Source of the DNA: Cymodocea nodosa
Taxonomy: Eukaryota > Streptophyta > Magnoliopsida > Alismatales > Cymodoceaceae
Direction: 5' to 3'
Assembly (NCBI GenBank): GCA_036874045.1
Contig: JAZBRI010000008.1
Coordinates: forward strand, 8,509,001-8,573,000
Length of the DNA: 64,000 nt
In this document: in pieces, positions 33,099 through 45,900 of the stretch
How positions within the stretch are numbered: the first letter of the stretch is position 1
How the letters are laid out: every line of letters begins with the position of its first letter
Translations under genes and position numbers: made by a program
Notes under the pieces: model-generated
Database searches by the model: none
What the model was told of the DNA's origin: nothing
The model's input: only the letters and a program-made list of their open reading frames with translations

Positions 33099-34622
33099 TG
33101 TTGAGTATTTTGTTTTGATGATGTGTGCTAAATGAAAGTAATCATATTTACTCAATTACTATTGATTGTGAAAAGAAATTAAAAATCATCAATTAATACA
33201 GAAAAAGTTTACTGATATAAATACTAGTTTATATTGGATCTGAAATTATACTAAATTAATAACTAGTCGTTTCGTTGCATTAATTTCTCATTTAACTAAA
33301 TGTTAAGTTAACGTGTGTAATTTTATTAAAAAGCATGATATGTTTTAAAGTTATATTTTCTGTATCATGAACAGTGCATGCTTAGACAACTCGTTAAGTT
33401 AGAGTGTTATTTTGTATAAAGATCACGTGAGAACTCGTTAAGTTAGTGAGTAAAAGAAGAGACGAACTCATTAAGTTAGTGTTGTACACGTGGTAAATTA
33501 AAAGTTACGAATGTTATATTGTATCACGTGAGGTGCATATGTTTAACTCATTAAGTTAACATAACTAAACGCGTTGAGTTGCTATATTGAACACTAAGGC
33601 AGCACGTTAGGTTAGTATTATAAACTTAAGTTGTTATTTTTGCACGTGGTAAAATTCTTATTATAAAAGCATTTGTTTATTACTAGTTCGTTGAGTTATC
33701 TGTAACACAATGGAGATGGTTCGTTGAGTTATCATAACACCACAAAGCTGGTTTGTTGAGTTAGCGTAACACCATGGACTTAGTTCGTTGAGTTAGCTAC
33801 AATACTTGTCACGTGAGTTGGCACATGAGGAACTCGTTAAGTTATATATCTACTTGTGTTACTCATTTAGTTAACATTAAAGTAATGACTTCTTATTATA
33901 TTTGATGAAACATTTTGGATAAGAAAGTTTATTTTGCAGGAAATTTTTCAGAAATCTAGGATTGATGATTAAAAAAAATTTCAAAATGTAAACGTGGGTT
34001 AGAACATGTGTATTTCAATGAAGGAAAAAGAGAAGACGTGAAGAAGTGGAAAATTGATAGTGATTAAACGTGGAGGATATGCATGAAATGAAGATACAAT
34101 ATAAAAAGGCATAGAATTCTTGTTGATCATTTATCCCTACACACCAAACGAAAAATCTTTTCAGGGATCAAAAACACTTTTCAGGGAAAAGCTCTCAAGT
34201 GGAAGAAAATTCAGTGAAGCAGAAAAAGGTAAGATCTATGTCATTGAAGATCTGAAGTAACAAAAGAAAGTAAATTCGGTGAAGTAGAGAAAGACAAGAT
34301 ATTCGTCACTGAAGAATTGCTGAAGAAGAAAAAGTAGAAGAAGAAGAAAGATATCAAACAAGGAGAAATATTTTAAATTCCACAAATTACTTTTCTCTAT
34401 TTGTAGTTATGAAATTGTATAGATGAAACATGGTATCGATATATAATTGCATCAACAATTTTTGAGGAGAATTAAATTGTATATTATAATTGAAACCTTG
34501 AATAAAAATGATTTTATGAAAATAGTGTTTCAACTTGTTTTTGAGTTTTGAAGTTTCAATTATAATCGAAAATGTTGAAATACACAATTCACCCCCCTCT
34601 TGTGTAGCCATACGATCCTACA
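33099..34622 (+). repeat. 3' LTR of A2 (Copia-A)
   Basis: TGTTGAGTATTTTG...CGATCCTACA, 1524 bp. Same layout as the 5' LTR with small deletions, e.g. one CACGTG / CGTTAAGTTA unit near 33430. TATA-like TATAAAAA at 34100-34107. It ends directly at target-site copy AATCT. Confidence 0.93.
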
Positions 34623-35705
34623 AATCTACCAAAATTTTTATGGGCTGAAGTTGTAAATACTGCATGTTATTCAATAAATAGAACTCATCTTAGGCCTATC
34701 TTGCATAAGACACCATTTGAATTATGGTATGGTAAAACACCAAATGTTGGATACTTTAAAGTTTTTGGATCAAGATGTTTTGTGCTTAATACAAAGGATC
34801 AAAAGGACAAATTTGATGCAAAGTCTGATCCTGCTCTACTAGTTGAATACTCTTCGAGAAGTAAGGCTTATAGGGTCTATTTTGAATATGAAAGAAGAGT
34901 AGAAGAGTCAATAAATGTATCTTTTGATGAAGACCTAGTAGGAAAATTAAAGCAGCTAAAAATAGATAGTGAAAGTGAAAGTGAATCAAGAAATCAGAAA
35001 ATTATACAGAAAAAGGATAGTATAACACTATCTGCACCTACTGTGGTAGAAAAAGCATGGAAGACAAAGTCTAGACATCCCATTGCACAAATTATTGGGA
35101 ATATAAATCAAGGTGTTCAAACAAGAAGCAAAATTCAAAATATTTGTAATTATTGTGCTTTTGTATCTGAACTTGAACCTACAATAGTTGAAGAAGCCTG
35201 CTATGATGAATACTAGATTATGGCCATGCAAGAGGAACTAAATCAGTTCAAGAAAAATGAAGTCTGGAATTTAATTGAAAGGCCCATTGAAAAATCAGTC
35301 ATTGGAACTAGATGGGTGTTTAAGAATAAACTAGATAATAATGGCGGTATTATCAGAAACAAAGCTAGACTTGTTGCTCAAAGATACAATCAGAAGGAAG
35401 GAATCGAATATGAAGAAACTTTTGCACCTGTTGCAAGACTTGAAGCAATTAGAATGTTGCTTGCCTTTGCAAGCAATATGAAAATGAAGCTCTATCAGAT
35501 GGATGTTAAAAGTGCTTTTCTTAAAGGCATTTTGCAAGAGGAAGTATATGTAGAATAGCCACCAGGTTTGGAAGATGAAGAAAGACCAAACCATGTATAC
35601 AAACTGAATAAAGCTCTTTATGGTTTGAAGCAAGCACCACGTGCATGGTATGATAAATTGAAGGGTTTCCTTCTTGAGAATTAGTTTAACATAGGAACTA
35701 CAGAT
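34623..35705 (+). pseudogene. Copia-B (B2) pol, integrase C-terminus and RT N-terminus
   Basis: Continues the B2 integrase after A2. It encodes LPKFLWAEVVNTACYSINRTHLRP, then HKTPFELWYGKTPN and the integrase C-terminal region (34701-35216), then RT with [33 protein letters not shown] and [11 protein letters not shown]. It ends at NIGT before Copia-C. Stops: TAG at 35214-35216 (Trp in B3), TAG at 35556-35558 (the same codon as a TAG in B3 at 23579) and TAG near 35682. Trp is intact at 35265, where B3 has TAG. The part after Copia-C is at 53294. Confidence 0.92.
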
Positions 35706-36078
35706 TGTTGTGCGGAAAGATCAAACAAACGTGGAGCATCTAGGTGTGGCGTAGAGAACAGATCTGCGTGGAAGAGAGGATTGCGAGTGGAGAATTCGAA
35801 GAACAACAAATTTACGTGGTTCCCCAACACGGGTATGTCCACGGGTGATCAATCTATCGTGATTCCTTGCTGTATGGTTGCTGGTACAAAGAAGGGGGAG
35901 AACAAAATCAAGGGATGGTTTGGCATGGCATCCCTTAGACGTGGATGACCCCTTATATATATAAGGGCAACAGTTGGTGATACCCAAAAGACAAGTTTGC
36001 CCCTATACAAATTATCAAAGAAATACAACCATATACAAAGACACATACATATACTTGATGAAAGACATACGCATCACA
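35706..36078 (-). repeat. 3' LTR of Copia-C
   Basis: Plus-strand ends TGTTGTGCGG...CGCATCACA; 373 bp. It contains the palindromic ccttatatatataagg (35951-35966), a probable TATA region on either strand. Next to it inside the element (36079-36095) is the polypurine tract, minus strand gacaaggtggagatt. Confidence 0.95.
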
Positions 36079-36103
36079 AATCTCCACCTTGTCTTTCATC
36101 AAT

Positions 36104-38410
36104 CTAATTCTAATTTTAATGTGTCCTTCAGCTCCTGTATCACTTCGATATTCTTTGCAGCTATAAGAATATCATCAACATACAATAACAAATAAACATG
36201 TGTACTCTTATCAAGAGTTTTAACATATACACATGAATCATAGTTACTGCGTCTAAAACCAACTTTAACTATAAAGGCATCAAACCTTTTGTACCATTGG
36301 CATGGTGATTGTTTAAGTCCATACAAGGACTTATTTAATTTGCACACCCAATCAGATTTACCTTTCACCACAAACCTTGTTGGTTGTCCCATCCAAATAT
36401 TTTCTTCCAACTCACCATGCAAGAAGGCTGTCTTTACATCTTGTTGTTCCAATTCTAAATTTTGTGCTGCAGCAATGGGTAACAAAATTCTAATAGATGT
36501 ATGACGTACAACAGGAGCAAATACCTCATTGAAGTCAACTTCTTCTTGCTGTGAATAACCTTTGGCAACTAATCTTGCCTTGTGCTGCACACCTACGTTG
36601 CCTTGAGTCCCAATATTCTTCCTATAGACCCATTTGCAACCAATAATATTTGTGTTCTTTGGACGTTTCACCAGTTCCCAAGTCTTGTTCTTATGGAGAG
36701 ATTGGAGTTCCTCCTCCATAGCAGACATCCAAAGACCAACTTTTGAATCTTTCATTGCAGTTTCATATGTAGGTGGATCAACAGAATCCTCCACCTCAAC
36801 TGCTACTTGTAAGGCAAAAGCAACCAAACTGTCGTAGCCATATCTAATAAGAGGTCTAACGTCTCTTCTAGGACGATCTTTGCCAATGGTTCTTGGTGGT
36901 GGCTGCTCCACCTCTTCCTCCTCAACTTCATTTTCCTGAGTTTCAGATGAGATTTCTCTAATTTCAGCTTGATCAGTGATAGGCGGCTGTTGTGCGTCAT
37001 CTATCTCCATTTGTTCAAGAAGGGTGTGCTCAATTTCTAGTGTTTCACCTACTAGTTTATCTATTGCCTGCAAAAGAGAATTCTCATCAAAAGTAACATC
37101 ATGACTATATATTACTTTGTAAGATTCAATATCATATATCCTATATCCCTTTACACCAACACCATAGCCCATAAATATGCCTTTCTTGGCACGTGGTTCC
37201 AGCTTGCCATTGTTCACATGATAGTAAGCTGAACATCTGAAAATTCTGAGCTTTGAATAACTAGCAGATCTTTTCAACCATACCTCAAGAGGTATCTTCC
37301 CATCTAAGGCACTAGAAGGGGACCTATTCACCAGATAGGAAGCTGTGTTAACAACCTCTACCCAAAACTTCTTGCTCAAACCTGCATGAGACAACATACA
37401 TCGTGCATTTTCTAGGAGTATTCTATTCAATCTTTCAGCCATTCCATTTTGCTGAGGGGTATACCTGACAGTGTTATGCCGTGTAATGCCTTCATCTTTA
37501 CAAAAGTTATCAAATTCTTGAGAACAAAACTCAAGAACATTATCAGTTCTAAGATATTTTACCTTTCTATCTGTTTGGTTTTCTACCTACTTCTTTCAAT
37601 GCTTGAAGCAAGAAAAAGCTTCACTTTTGTGTGTCAAAAAGAAAACCTAGTTCATCCTTGAATGATAGTGAATGATAGAAAGAAAATATCTGGAACCTGC
37701 AATAGAAGGTTGGCGTGAAGGCCCCCAACAATTAGCATGAATATAATCAAGAACCCCCTTGGAGCTATGCTGACTACGTGCAAATGACACTCTTTTCTAT
37801 TTGCCAAAGACACAATGCTTGCACATGTCAATACAAGCAACCTTGTGCCCAGCAAACTTGCCTAGACTACTCAGTTTCTGCATTCCTTTCTGCCCAAATG
37901 ACCCATCCTTGAGTGCCACATGATAGAAAAATCTTGCTGACCAGATATAGCTGATGTAGCTACGCCAACAATTGGAGTGCCCTGCAAAATGTATAAGGGA
38001 CCAGATTTGGTTCCCTTCATAACAACTAATGAGCCTTTTAGTATGTTGATCTTCCCCTCACCACCTGTATATCTATAACCCTTAGCATCAAGGGCCATTA
38101 GTGAGATTAGACCTTTTCCAAGCTTTGGGACGTGCCAAACGTCCTCCAGAATTCTAACTGTGCCATCATGCAGTTTAAATTTTATAGTGCCCACACCAAC
38201 TCTGGAACACACATCATCATTGGCCAAAGTCACTTGACCACCCTCCACCTGCTCGTAGGTGTCAAAATACTCCCTAGTAGGAGTCATATGATGTGAAGCT
38301 CCTAAGTCCATAATCCATTGATCATCAGAATAGGCACTGCAACAAATTGTAAGAGAAAAGTCATCACCTGACGTAGAACTGGTTTCTGCCACAGCAGCCT
38401 TTCCTTTGTT
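36104..38410 (-). pseudogene. Copia-C pol: protease, integrase, truncated RT
   Basis: Minus strand. Protease: QWIMDLGASHHMT (about 38290-38330), in which the catalytic DSG reads DLG. GAG-pre-integrase: MWHSRMGHLGRKEC (about 37880-37920). The integrase core is crossed by several stops and shifts (37443-37870) but keeps LRTDN and QQNGMAERLNR (about 37420-37560). The C-terminal integrase and RT are open at 36099-37442, with GCKWVYRKN, QQDVKTAFLHGEL, LNKSLYGLKQSPCQWYKRF and YVDD (about 36171-36182). About 20 residues after YVDD the frame ends and the polypurine tract begins. The rest of RT and all RNase H are gone, so the element could not be autonomous after that deletion. Confidence 0.9.
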
Positions 38411-39154
38411 CATAAGCTTGGGACAATGTGATTTCTAGTGTCTTTTCTCCTTACAGTAATGGCAAGTATCCCTAGAGTACTTGCCCTTCGACTTGCTTTT
38501 GCTCCTATTCTTCCCTCCACCTTGTCTCTGGCTTCTTCCCCTATTCTCTTGTTGTTGAGCTGAGAGGCCAACACCACTTGCCTCATTTCTACCATGCACC
38601 ATGTGCCTAAGCTCCTTGGAATGAAGGTTGGACCTCACTTCTTCTAGTGTAATTGAATATCTTCCAACTACACAAGACTGAACAAAGTTTTCATAACTCA
38701 ATGGGTGTGAACAAAGCAAGATAAGAGTTGCATCTTCATCTTCTATGATTACTCCAATATTCTTGAGTTCCATCAGAATAGCATTAAGCTGATCTAAATG
38801 CTGCTTAAGAGGTACACCTTCTATCATCTTTAAAGAGAATAGTCTCTGCTTTAACAACAATTTGTTTGTTAAAGACTTAGTCATATACAATGACTCAAGT
38901 TTCTGCCAAAGACCTAATGAGGTAGATTCATTAACAACTTCTATTATAACTTCATCAAACAAACACAATAAGATGGTGGAGTGAGCTTTCTCCTCTTGCA
39001 ATTCAAACTCTGGCGAATTTCTGTTCAAAGTAGTTTCCTTATTTAAAGGAGCCCAAATACCTTGTTGCTTTAGAAGTACTTTCATCTTAATTTGCCATAA
39101 GCTGAAGCTATTCTTACCATCAAACTTTTCTATCTTCAACCCCAAAGTATTCAT
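38411..39154 (-). pseudogene. Copia-C gag
   Basis: Minus strand, start ATG at 39154-39152 (MNTLGLKIEKFDGKNSF). A UBN2-type Copia gag: FDGKNSFSLWQIKMKVLLKQQGIW, then LWQKLESLYMTKSLTNKLLLKQRLF and QLNAILMELKNIGV. A Gln/Gly/Arg/Lys-rich linker leads to the CCHC knuckle CHYCKEKRH-KSHC (about 38425-38465), which contains one TAG at 38435-38437. Beyond that stop the frame joins the protease without interruption, as expected of a single gag-pol ORF. Length is ordinary for Tork-like Copia. Confidence 0.88.
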
Positions 39155-39704
39155 GTTTTCAAAACAACAAACAACCAGCAATACACACGAGATACAATGT
39201 GATTTCAACAAACACAATTCTGCAGCAAGGTACACAATAGCAAGCAATATCTTAATAACAATATGCTACTGAAACTACTGATTTCAACGAAATGCAATCA
39301 GCCACAAGCCAAGAATACTACTTAGCACAAAACAATAGCAAATACTCGCACAAACCAAGCACAAAACCACAATCACAAAATGCCCAAAATCTGACAATCA
39401 AAGAGTCACTCGTCTAGAAAACTACTGTGCCCTAGCCAGACACCTCCTATTGTATCTCTCTAAATACAAAACTTCTGACCACGAAATTTTAAAGGAAGGA
39501 AGTTTAGGAAGCTTACTACACGTCCTCAAAATTTGAGATGCAACGGAGCACAGACAAGTAAGGCGCACGACTTGGCGTCAGAGTGTGCAAACTGGCACCG
39601 ACGACGACGGCAGTTACAACAATGGAGAGATCCCTTGCGGAAATGGCTTGAACCTTGATGAAACTCTTCGAAACATCAGATGCAAACCTAGAGATGTCCA
39701 ACCT
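39155..39704 (-). other. Copia-C 5' leader
   Basis: About 550 bp between the primer-binding site and gag, minus strand, with no ORF of note. It probably contains packaging signals, but none is recognisable by eye. Confidence 0.6.
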
Positions 39705-39717
39705 GGCTCTAATACCA
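39705..39717 (-). other. Primer-binding site of Copia-C
   Basis: Minus strand TGGTATTAGAGCC, complementary to initiator Met tRNA, two bases inside the 5' LTR. Confidence 0.92.
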
Positions 39718-39719
39718 GT

Positions 39720-39838
39720 TGTTGTGCAGAAAGATCAAACAAACATGGAGCATCTAGGGGTGGCGTGGAGAAGAGATCTGCGTGGAAGAGAGGATTGCGA
39801 TTGGAGAATTCGAAGAACAACAAATTTACGTGGTTCCC
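39720..39838 (-). repeat. 5' LTR of Copia-C, inner part (split by D1)
   Basis: 119 bp matching 35706-35824 of the other LTR with few differences. It ends in TTCCC (39834-39838), which is repeated at 53030-53034 as the target-site duplication of D1. Confidence 0.95.
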
Positions 39839-40367
39839 TGTTTAGAATGAAAAAGTGCATATTATTAATGGTTAAATGATGGTTAATTGCATAATATTTA
39901 GCTTATCATATAAGAATTAAGCCATTATGTTATAATTGCACTATTATATGCTTTAATTGAAGAATCTGCTTAAATTGGGGGAATTAATGTTAATTTAGTA
40001 CATTTATGAACTATCGATAAGTTGCAGGCTGTGAAATTCTTAAGTATCTGAATTTTCTAATATTTTGGACAGTTATGTTTAACATACCGAACAAATTCGG
40101 ACAGTTATGTTTAACAGACCGAATATGTATCAGATAGTTATGTTTAAATTGCCGAACAATTATATTTTGAGAGAATATTTTATTATTTCCTGAAGTACAC
40201 ATGTCGAAACCATAATGAATGACTTAAGTGAACTTTCGGTGAGTTATCTATAACTATCCGAAATTGTAGTTGGGCATCGGATAGTTATCCTTGTAACTCT
40301 CCAAAATCTCTTTTTATTTATAAAATAGCTGAGGACACATGTCATGTTCTGGGAAATTGACTTAAGT
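39839..40367 (+). repeat. 5' LTR of D1, first about 530 bp only
   Basis: TGTTTAGAATGAAAAAGTGC to gacttaagt. Nearly identical to 50873-51400, then abruptly joined to RT coding sequence. Carries CGGATAGTTA-type half-sites and a TATA-like tttataaaata (about 40317). Confidence 0.93.
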
Positions 40368-42437
40368 AGAAAAAAATCTGGTTTTAAATTGGGAAAAATG
40401 TCACTTCATGGTTAAACAAGGAATAGTCTTAAGGCATGTTGTTTCTAAAAAAGGGTTGGAAGTAGATAAAGCTAAAATAGAAGTAATATCTAATCTACGA
40501 GAACCTAAATCAGTAAAAGATATTAGATCATTTCTAGGACATGTTGGTTTTTATAGAAGATTTATTAAAGACTTTAGCAATATAGCTAGACCTTTAACTA
40601 ATCTATTAAAAGATGTTCCATTTAACTTTGATAAAAATTGCAAGGAAGCATTTTTCAGACTTAAGACTAGCTTAATTTCAACTCCTATAATTCAAGCACC
40701 TAATTGGAACTATCCATTTGAATTAATGTGCGATGCTTCTGTTTTTGCTGTAGGAGCAGTGTTAGGACAGAAGATAGAAAAATCTCCTAGACTGATTCAT
40801 TACGCAAGCAAAACCTTAAATGATGCTCAAGTTAATTACACAACTACTGAAAAAGAATTATTAGTTGTTGTATTTGCTTTAGAAAAGTTTAGATCATATC
40901 TAATTGGAGCTAAAGTAATAGTATACACAGATCATTCAGCTCTAAAACATCTAATAAAGAAAAAAGAAACTAAACCTAGATTGATCCGATGGATATTATT
41001 ATTACAAGAATTTGATCTAGAAATTAAAGATAAAAAAGGTTGTGAGAATGTAGTAGCAGATCATTTATCAAGATTACAAATAAAAAAATCAAATATTGAA
41101 ATTAAGGATAATTTTCCTGATGAACAGTTAATGACCATCAACACAATGCCTTGGTATGCAGACATAGTTAATTACTTAGTTACTGGTTTAACACCTAACA
41201 ATTGGAATAGACAGGATAAGAAATTGTTCTTCTCAAGAGTAAAATATTACTATTGGGAAGACCCATACTTATTTAAGAAATGTCCTGATCTAGTTTTAAG
41301 GAGGTGTGTTCTAGAAACTGAATATCTGAGCATATTGTCTTTCTGTCATGACCAAGCTTGTGGAGGACATTTTGGTTTAGGGAAAACTGCTGCAAAAATT
41401 CTGCAATGTGGGTTTTATTGGCCAACACTATTCAAAGATGCTCATAAATATTGCTTAAGTTGTTTAAGATGTCAACAAATAGGAAGAATATCAAAGAGGA
41501 ATATGATGCCTCTTAATCCTATTGTTGAGGTTGAAATCTTTGATGTGTGGGGAATAGATTTTATAGGTCCATTTCCTATGTCTAATCAATTTAATTACAT
41601 ATTGTTGGGGGTGGATTATGTATCAAACTAGATAGAAGCTATTCTTACAAAAACTAATGACAACAAAGTGGTAATTCAATTTATAAGAACAAATATATTT
41701 GCCAGATTTGGAATACCTATCAGTGATAGAGGAACTCATTTCTGTAATAGAAGTTTTGAAGCCTTAATGAAGAAATATGGAGTAAACCACAGAATTGCAA
41801 CATCATATCATCCGCAAACAAGTGGACAAGTAGAAAGTGCAAACAAACAAATTAAATTAATCTTGGAAAAAGTAGTAAATCCTACTAGGACAGATTAGGC
41901 TAATAGATTGGTAGATGCACTTTGGGCTTATAGAACTGCTTATAAAACGAGCTTAGGTATGTCACCTTTTAGGCTAGTATATAGAAAAAGTTGTCATTTA
42001 CTTGCTGAAATAGAATATAAAGCTTATTGGGCATTAAAAACTCTGAACATTAATTTAAATCAAGCTGCTGAAAATAGAAAAATGCAATTAATTGAATTAG
42101 AAGAATTTAGAAATGAAGCTTATTCAAAGACTGTCAAAGAAAAAGAAAAAATTAAATTTTGGCATGATAGAAAAATTATTACTAAAAGCTTCGAAATAGG
42201 ACAAGAAGTATATCTTTATATGGCTAGACTCCATAACCATCCAGAAAAATTGAAATCTAGATGGGCAGGACCTTACATAGTTCGAAATGTTTATCCTTAT
42301 TGAAATTAAAAATCCTAAAAATCAAAATATATTTAAAGTAAATGGACAAAGACTTAAACCTATTCTGAAAACACCAAAAAGTTCCTTTGGAATTATAGAA
42401 GAAGTTAGAGTAGAGGATTACTCAAGCTTTACTTAGA
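40368..42437 (+). pseudogene. Gypsy-D (D1) pol: RT thumb, RNase H, integrase
   Basis: It opens inside RT with [20 protein letters not shown]; fingers and YxDD are deleted. RNase [18 protein letters not shown] (about 40720) and [22 protein letters not shown] (about 40840). Integrase [14 protein letters not shown]...CLSCLRCQ (about 41350-41475). Core: GIDFIGPFP (about 41555), ISDRGTHFCN (about 41713, usual SDGG changed to SDRG) and HPQTSGQVESANKQ (about 41808), then ALWAYRTAYKT. TAG stops at 41629-41631 and 41896-41898 replace expected Trp. A shift near 42296 precedes the C-terminal VNGQRLKP end (about 42437). Integrase directly follows RNase H, as in Gypsy elements. Confidence 0.92.
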
Positions 42438-42972
42438 AAGAAATCAGTTTTTATGTTTGTGTTGTAAAAAAAAAAAAAAAAAAACATACATTAAAAAAAT
42501 ATATATATATAATATAAAAATCGTTATAGTTCAACCGACCGGATCCATCAGTATGATCGGAACATAAAAAAAATATGTATATTAATTTTTGGAAAAATTA
42601 GGTTTGACTGAAACATAGTATCGGTTAAACTGAGAGAAAAAAAGAAAAACTATTCTCTGTAATATTTTTTTTATTATATTTTCTTGTACGGGGAGTCCAT
42701 TGAGTTACGCTTAACTCAACGAGCTTACTCCATTGAGTCTTGAGTTAGTCAACGAGCTTATACCGTTTAGTTAACTATAACTCAACAGAGTACTGTAGCT
42801 AAGATCGTGGATAAAATAGTAATAGTTGGTTCGGGAAATGACCCGATTACCTGCCTAAACTTAGGGCTTATTTAAACTAAAACCTAGGGTTTTGGGGGCA
42901 TTATCCGGTAAATCATTTAGAATCTAGAATAGTAGCAATCAGACCGATTCCGTGCTGTTGTGTAACTCCACG
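42438..42972 (+). other. D1 spacer between pol and extra ORF
   Basis: 42467-42483 is an A run and 42497-42510 a TA run. 42520-42640 has CGGT/ACCG-type motifs similar in style to the LINE 3' UTR. 42690-42800 contains inverted gttgagtta / taactcaacgag elements. 42830-42970 is a leader with ttgggggcattatccgg. No gene. Confidence 0.6.
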
Positions 42973-45900
42973 ATGAGGAAGATGACGCCTAAATTCTGGG
43001 AAGAAATAATGGGGCCTTCGACTGAAGAAGAAATAAGAGAATTTGCAGAACTGGTTCAAGTTGGGAAGAACCAAGGAGAATCAGAAGATTTGGCAGTGGC
43101 CAAAGCACACCTAGTGTTTGATGCACTTTACAAAAAGAGGGTTGCAGAAAAGTTGAAAGCCCAATATAAAATCAAATTGGAACAGCATCACGAAGCTACT
43201 GCTAGAACTGCTGCCAAATCTGCTGCAAAAGAAGCTGAAGCTGGCCCTTCTAGACTAGTAGTTATAAAAGGAATTAAACAGGAAGAGCTAGTACCTGTGG
43301 CTCGAAGGCTTGCAGAACCTACTTTTATAGATTTAATTTCAGAAGATGAAGAGGAAGAACAGGCACAACAAATTAGAAAAAAGAAAGAAAAAGAAAAAGT
43401 GCCTAAATATGAGGAAATTAAATCTGAAGTACCAATTTTTACAAGGCCTGTGGAGCAGATTTTTATTAACCTGCTATTCGATTCTAAGGAGGAGCAGGAG
43501 GAGCAAAGAAAAGAAGAAAATCAGGCTGAAATTAGTCTACAGCCTGTACAAGAAGAAACAGAAATTAAGGCAGAAATTGAATTGCTCGTGACTCCATCAC
43601 AATCTGTTACAGAATCAGAAAGAACAGTAACAGAACAGATTGGTAGTCAGGAGGAGCAAGAAAGTGAAGAAAATGAAGAGGCTGAAAGAAGCCATTTGGA
43701 CAAAAATAATTTCACAGATTCGATTGAAGAACAAGAAACTCTTCAGCAATTTATGGAGAGAATTCAAGACAGAGTGGAGAGTTCTGCCGGCTGACCACCA
43801 CAGACAGAAGCTGTTGAGTATTTTTGTTTTGATGATGTGTGCTAAATGAAAATAATCATATTTGCTCAATTACTATTGCTTGTGAAAAGAAATTAAAATC
43901 ATCAATTAATACAGAAAAATCTGACTGATATAAATACTTGTCTGTATTGGATCTAAAGTTAATAACTAGTCGTTTCGTTGCATTAATTTCTCATTTAGCT
44001 AAACGTTAAGTTAACGTGTGTTTTTATTGAAAAGCATGATATGTTTTAATGTTATATCTACTGTATCATGAACAGTGCACGTTTAGACAACTCGTTAAGT
44101 TAGTGTTTTGTTTGTATAGAGGTCATGTGAGAACTCGTTAAGTTAGAGGCTTAAAGGTTAAAATAGGTCACGTGATAACTTGTTAAGTTAGTGTTATACA
44201 CGTGGTGAAATTATAAGTTATGAATGTTGTATTGTATCACGTGAGGTGCACATGTTTAACTCGTTAAGTTAACATAACTAAACGCGTTGAGTTGCTATAT
44301 TGAACACTAAGGCAACGCATTAGGTTAGCGTTATAAACTTAAGTTGTTATTTTTGCACGTAGTAAAATTCTTATTATAAAAACATTTGTTTATTACTGGT
44401 TCGTTGAGTTATCATAACACAACGGAAATGGTTCGTTGAGTTATCATAACACAACAGAGATGGTTCGTTGAGATAGCATAACACCACAGACATAGTTTGT
44501 TGAGTTAGCTACAGTACTTGTCACGTGAAATGGCACATGAGGAACTCGTTAAGTTAGAAACGTTAGGTTATATATATACTTGTGTTACTCGTTTAGTTAA
44601 CATTAAAGTAACAACTTCTTATTACACATGAAAAACTTTTGGACAAGAAAGTTTATTTTGTAGGAAATTTTTCAGAGATCCAAGACTGATGATTAAAGAA
44701 AATTTGAAATATAAACGTGGGTTAGAATGTGTGTGTTTCGATGAAGGAAAAAGAAAAGACGTGGAGAAGTGGAAAACTGGTGGTGGTTAAACGTGAAGGA
44801 TATGCATAAAATGAAGATACAGTATAAAAGGCATAGAATTCTCGTTGATCAATTTATCCTTGCACACAAAAAGAAAAATCTTTTCAAGGATCAAACCATC
44901 CCTACACACCAAAAGAAAATTCTTTTTCAAAGATCAAAAACACCTTCTCGGGGAAAATCTCTCAAGTAGAAGAAAGTTCAGTGAAGCATAAAAAGGTAAG
45001 ATTTTCGTCACTAAAGATTTGAAGTATCAAAAGAAAGCAAATTCGGTGAAGTATGAAAAGACAAGATATTCGTCACTGAAGAATTGCTGAAGAATAAAAA
45101 GAAGAAGAAGAAAGATCTCAAACAGGGAGAAAAGTTTTAAATTCCGCAAATTAGTTTTCTCTATTTGTAGTTATGAAATTGTTTAGATGATACATGGTAT
45201 CAAAATATAATTGCATCTACAATTTCTGAGGAGAACTGAATTGTATATTGTAATTGAAACCTTGAATAAAAATGATTTTATGAAAACAATGTCTCGACTT
45301 GTTTTTGAGTTTTAAAGTTTCAATTATATTTCAGAAAATATTAAAAATACACAATTTACTCCCCTCTTGTGTAGCCATACGATCCTATAGAAGCAAAAGC
45401 AAAAATCCAGGAATCTAAAGAGAATGTCCAAATGCAGCCTATGCTAGAGGAAGATCAAGAACAAACCCCTCAAAAGCAACAAAGTCACCTTCCTGACCTA
45501 ACTGAAACAACAATTTTGAATGAAGTACATTTTTGTAGTCAGGAAGCTTATACCAAATACCAAGAAATAAAGGGTTATGATATCATTTATAGTAGACCAG
45601 TAAATTGGGATGGAATGCAAGAAATCAAAGAATTATTTGAATTCCAAAGTCTACTACAATTTATATCTCAAGAAAGAGGGCATGCAATATATGAAAATTT
45701 AGTGCCCTGTTTCTATGCAAATTTGAGAGAAAGAGAAGGAGGATTAATTTCAAATGTGGAGGAAGCTGATGTACAGATAACACCAAAGCTTCTCCACAAC
45801 ATATTTGGTTTAAAGAATGAAGGAACAAAAATTTTGGAAGATACAACTGCAGTTGAATGGACTGAACAGCAAATTAAGGATTGTTTAGCTATCAATCCTG

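Larger units (their letters stand above)
15120..34622 (+). mobile_element. Copia-A copy A2, internally deleted, with nested B3 and LINE
   Basis: It has both LTRs (15120-16699 and 33099-34622), a PBS, gag, a short pol remnant, a deleted extra ORF and a polypurine tract. Target-site duplication AATCT at 15115-15119 and 34623-34627. After removing B3 (8.06 kb) and the LINE (2.8 kb) the element is about 8.6 kb. It has lost most of integrase, all RT and all RNase H (junction near 27655) and part of the extra ORF (junction near 27900). It could only have moved in trans if the deletions predate insertion. Confidence 0.92.

Noticed and set aside
42467-42515. A and TA runs as a retroposon tail
   Set aside because: No target-site duplication or retroposon body next to them; treated as simple sequence in the D1 spacer.
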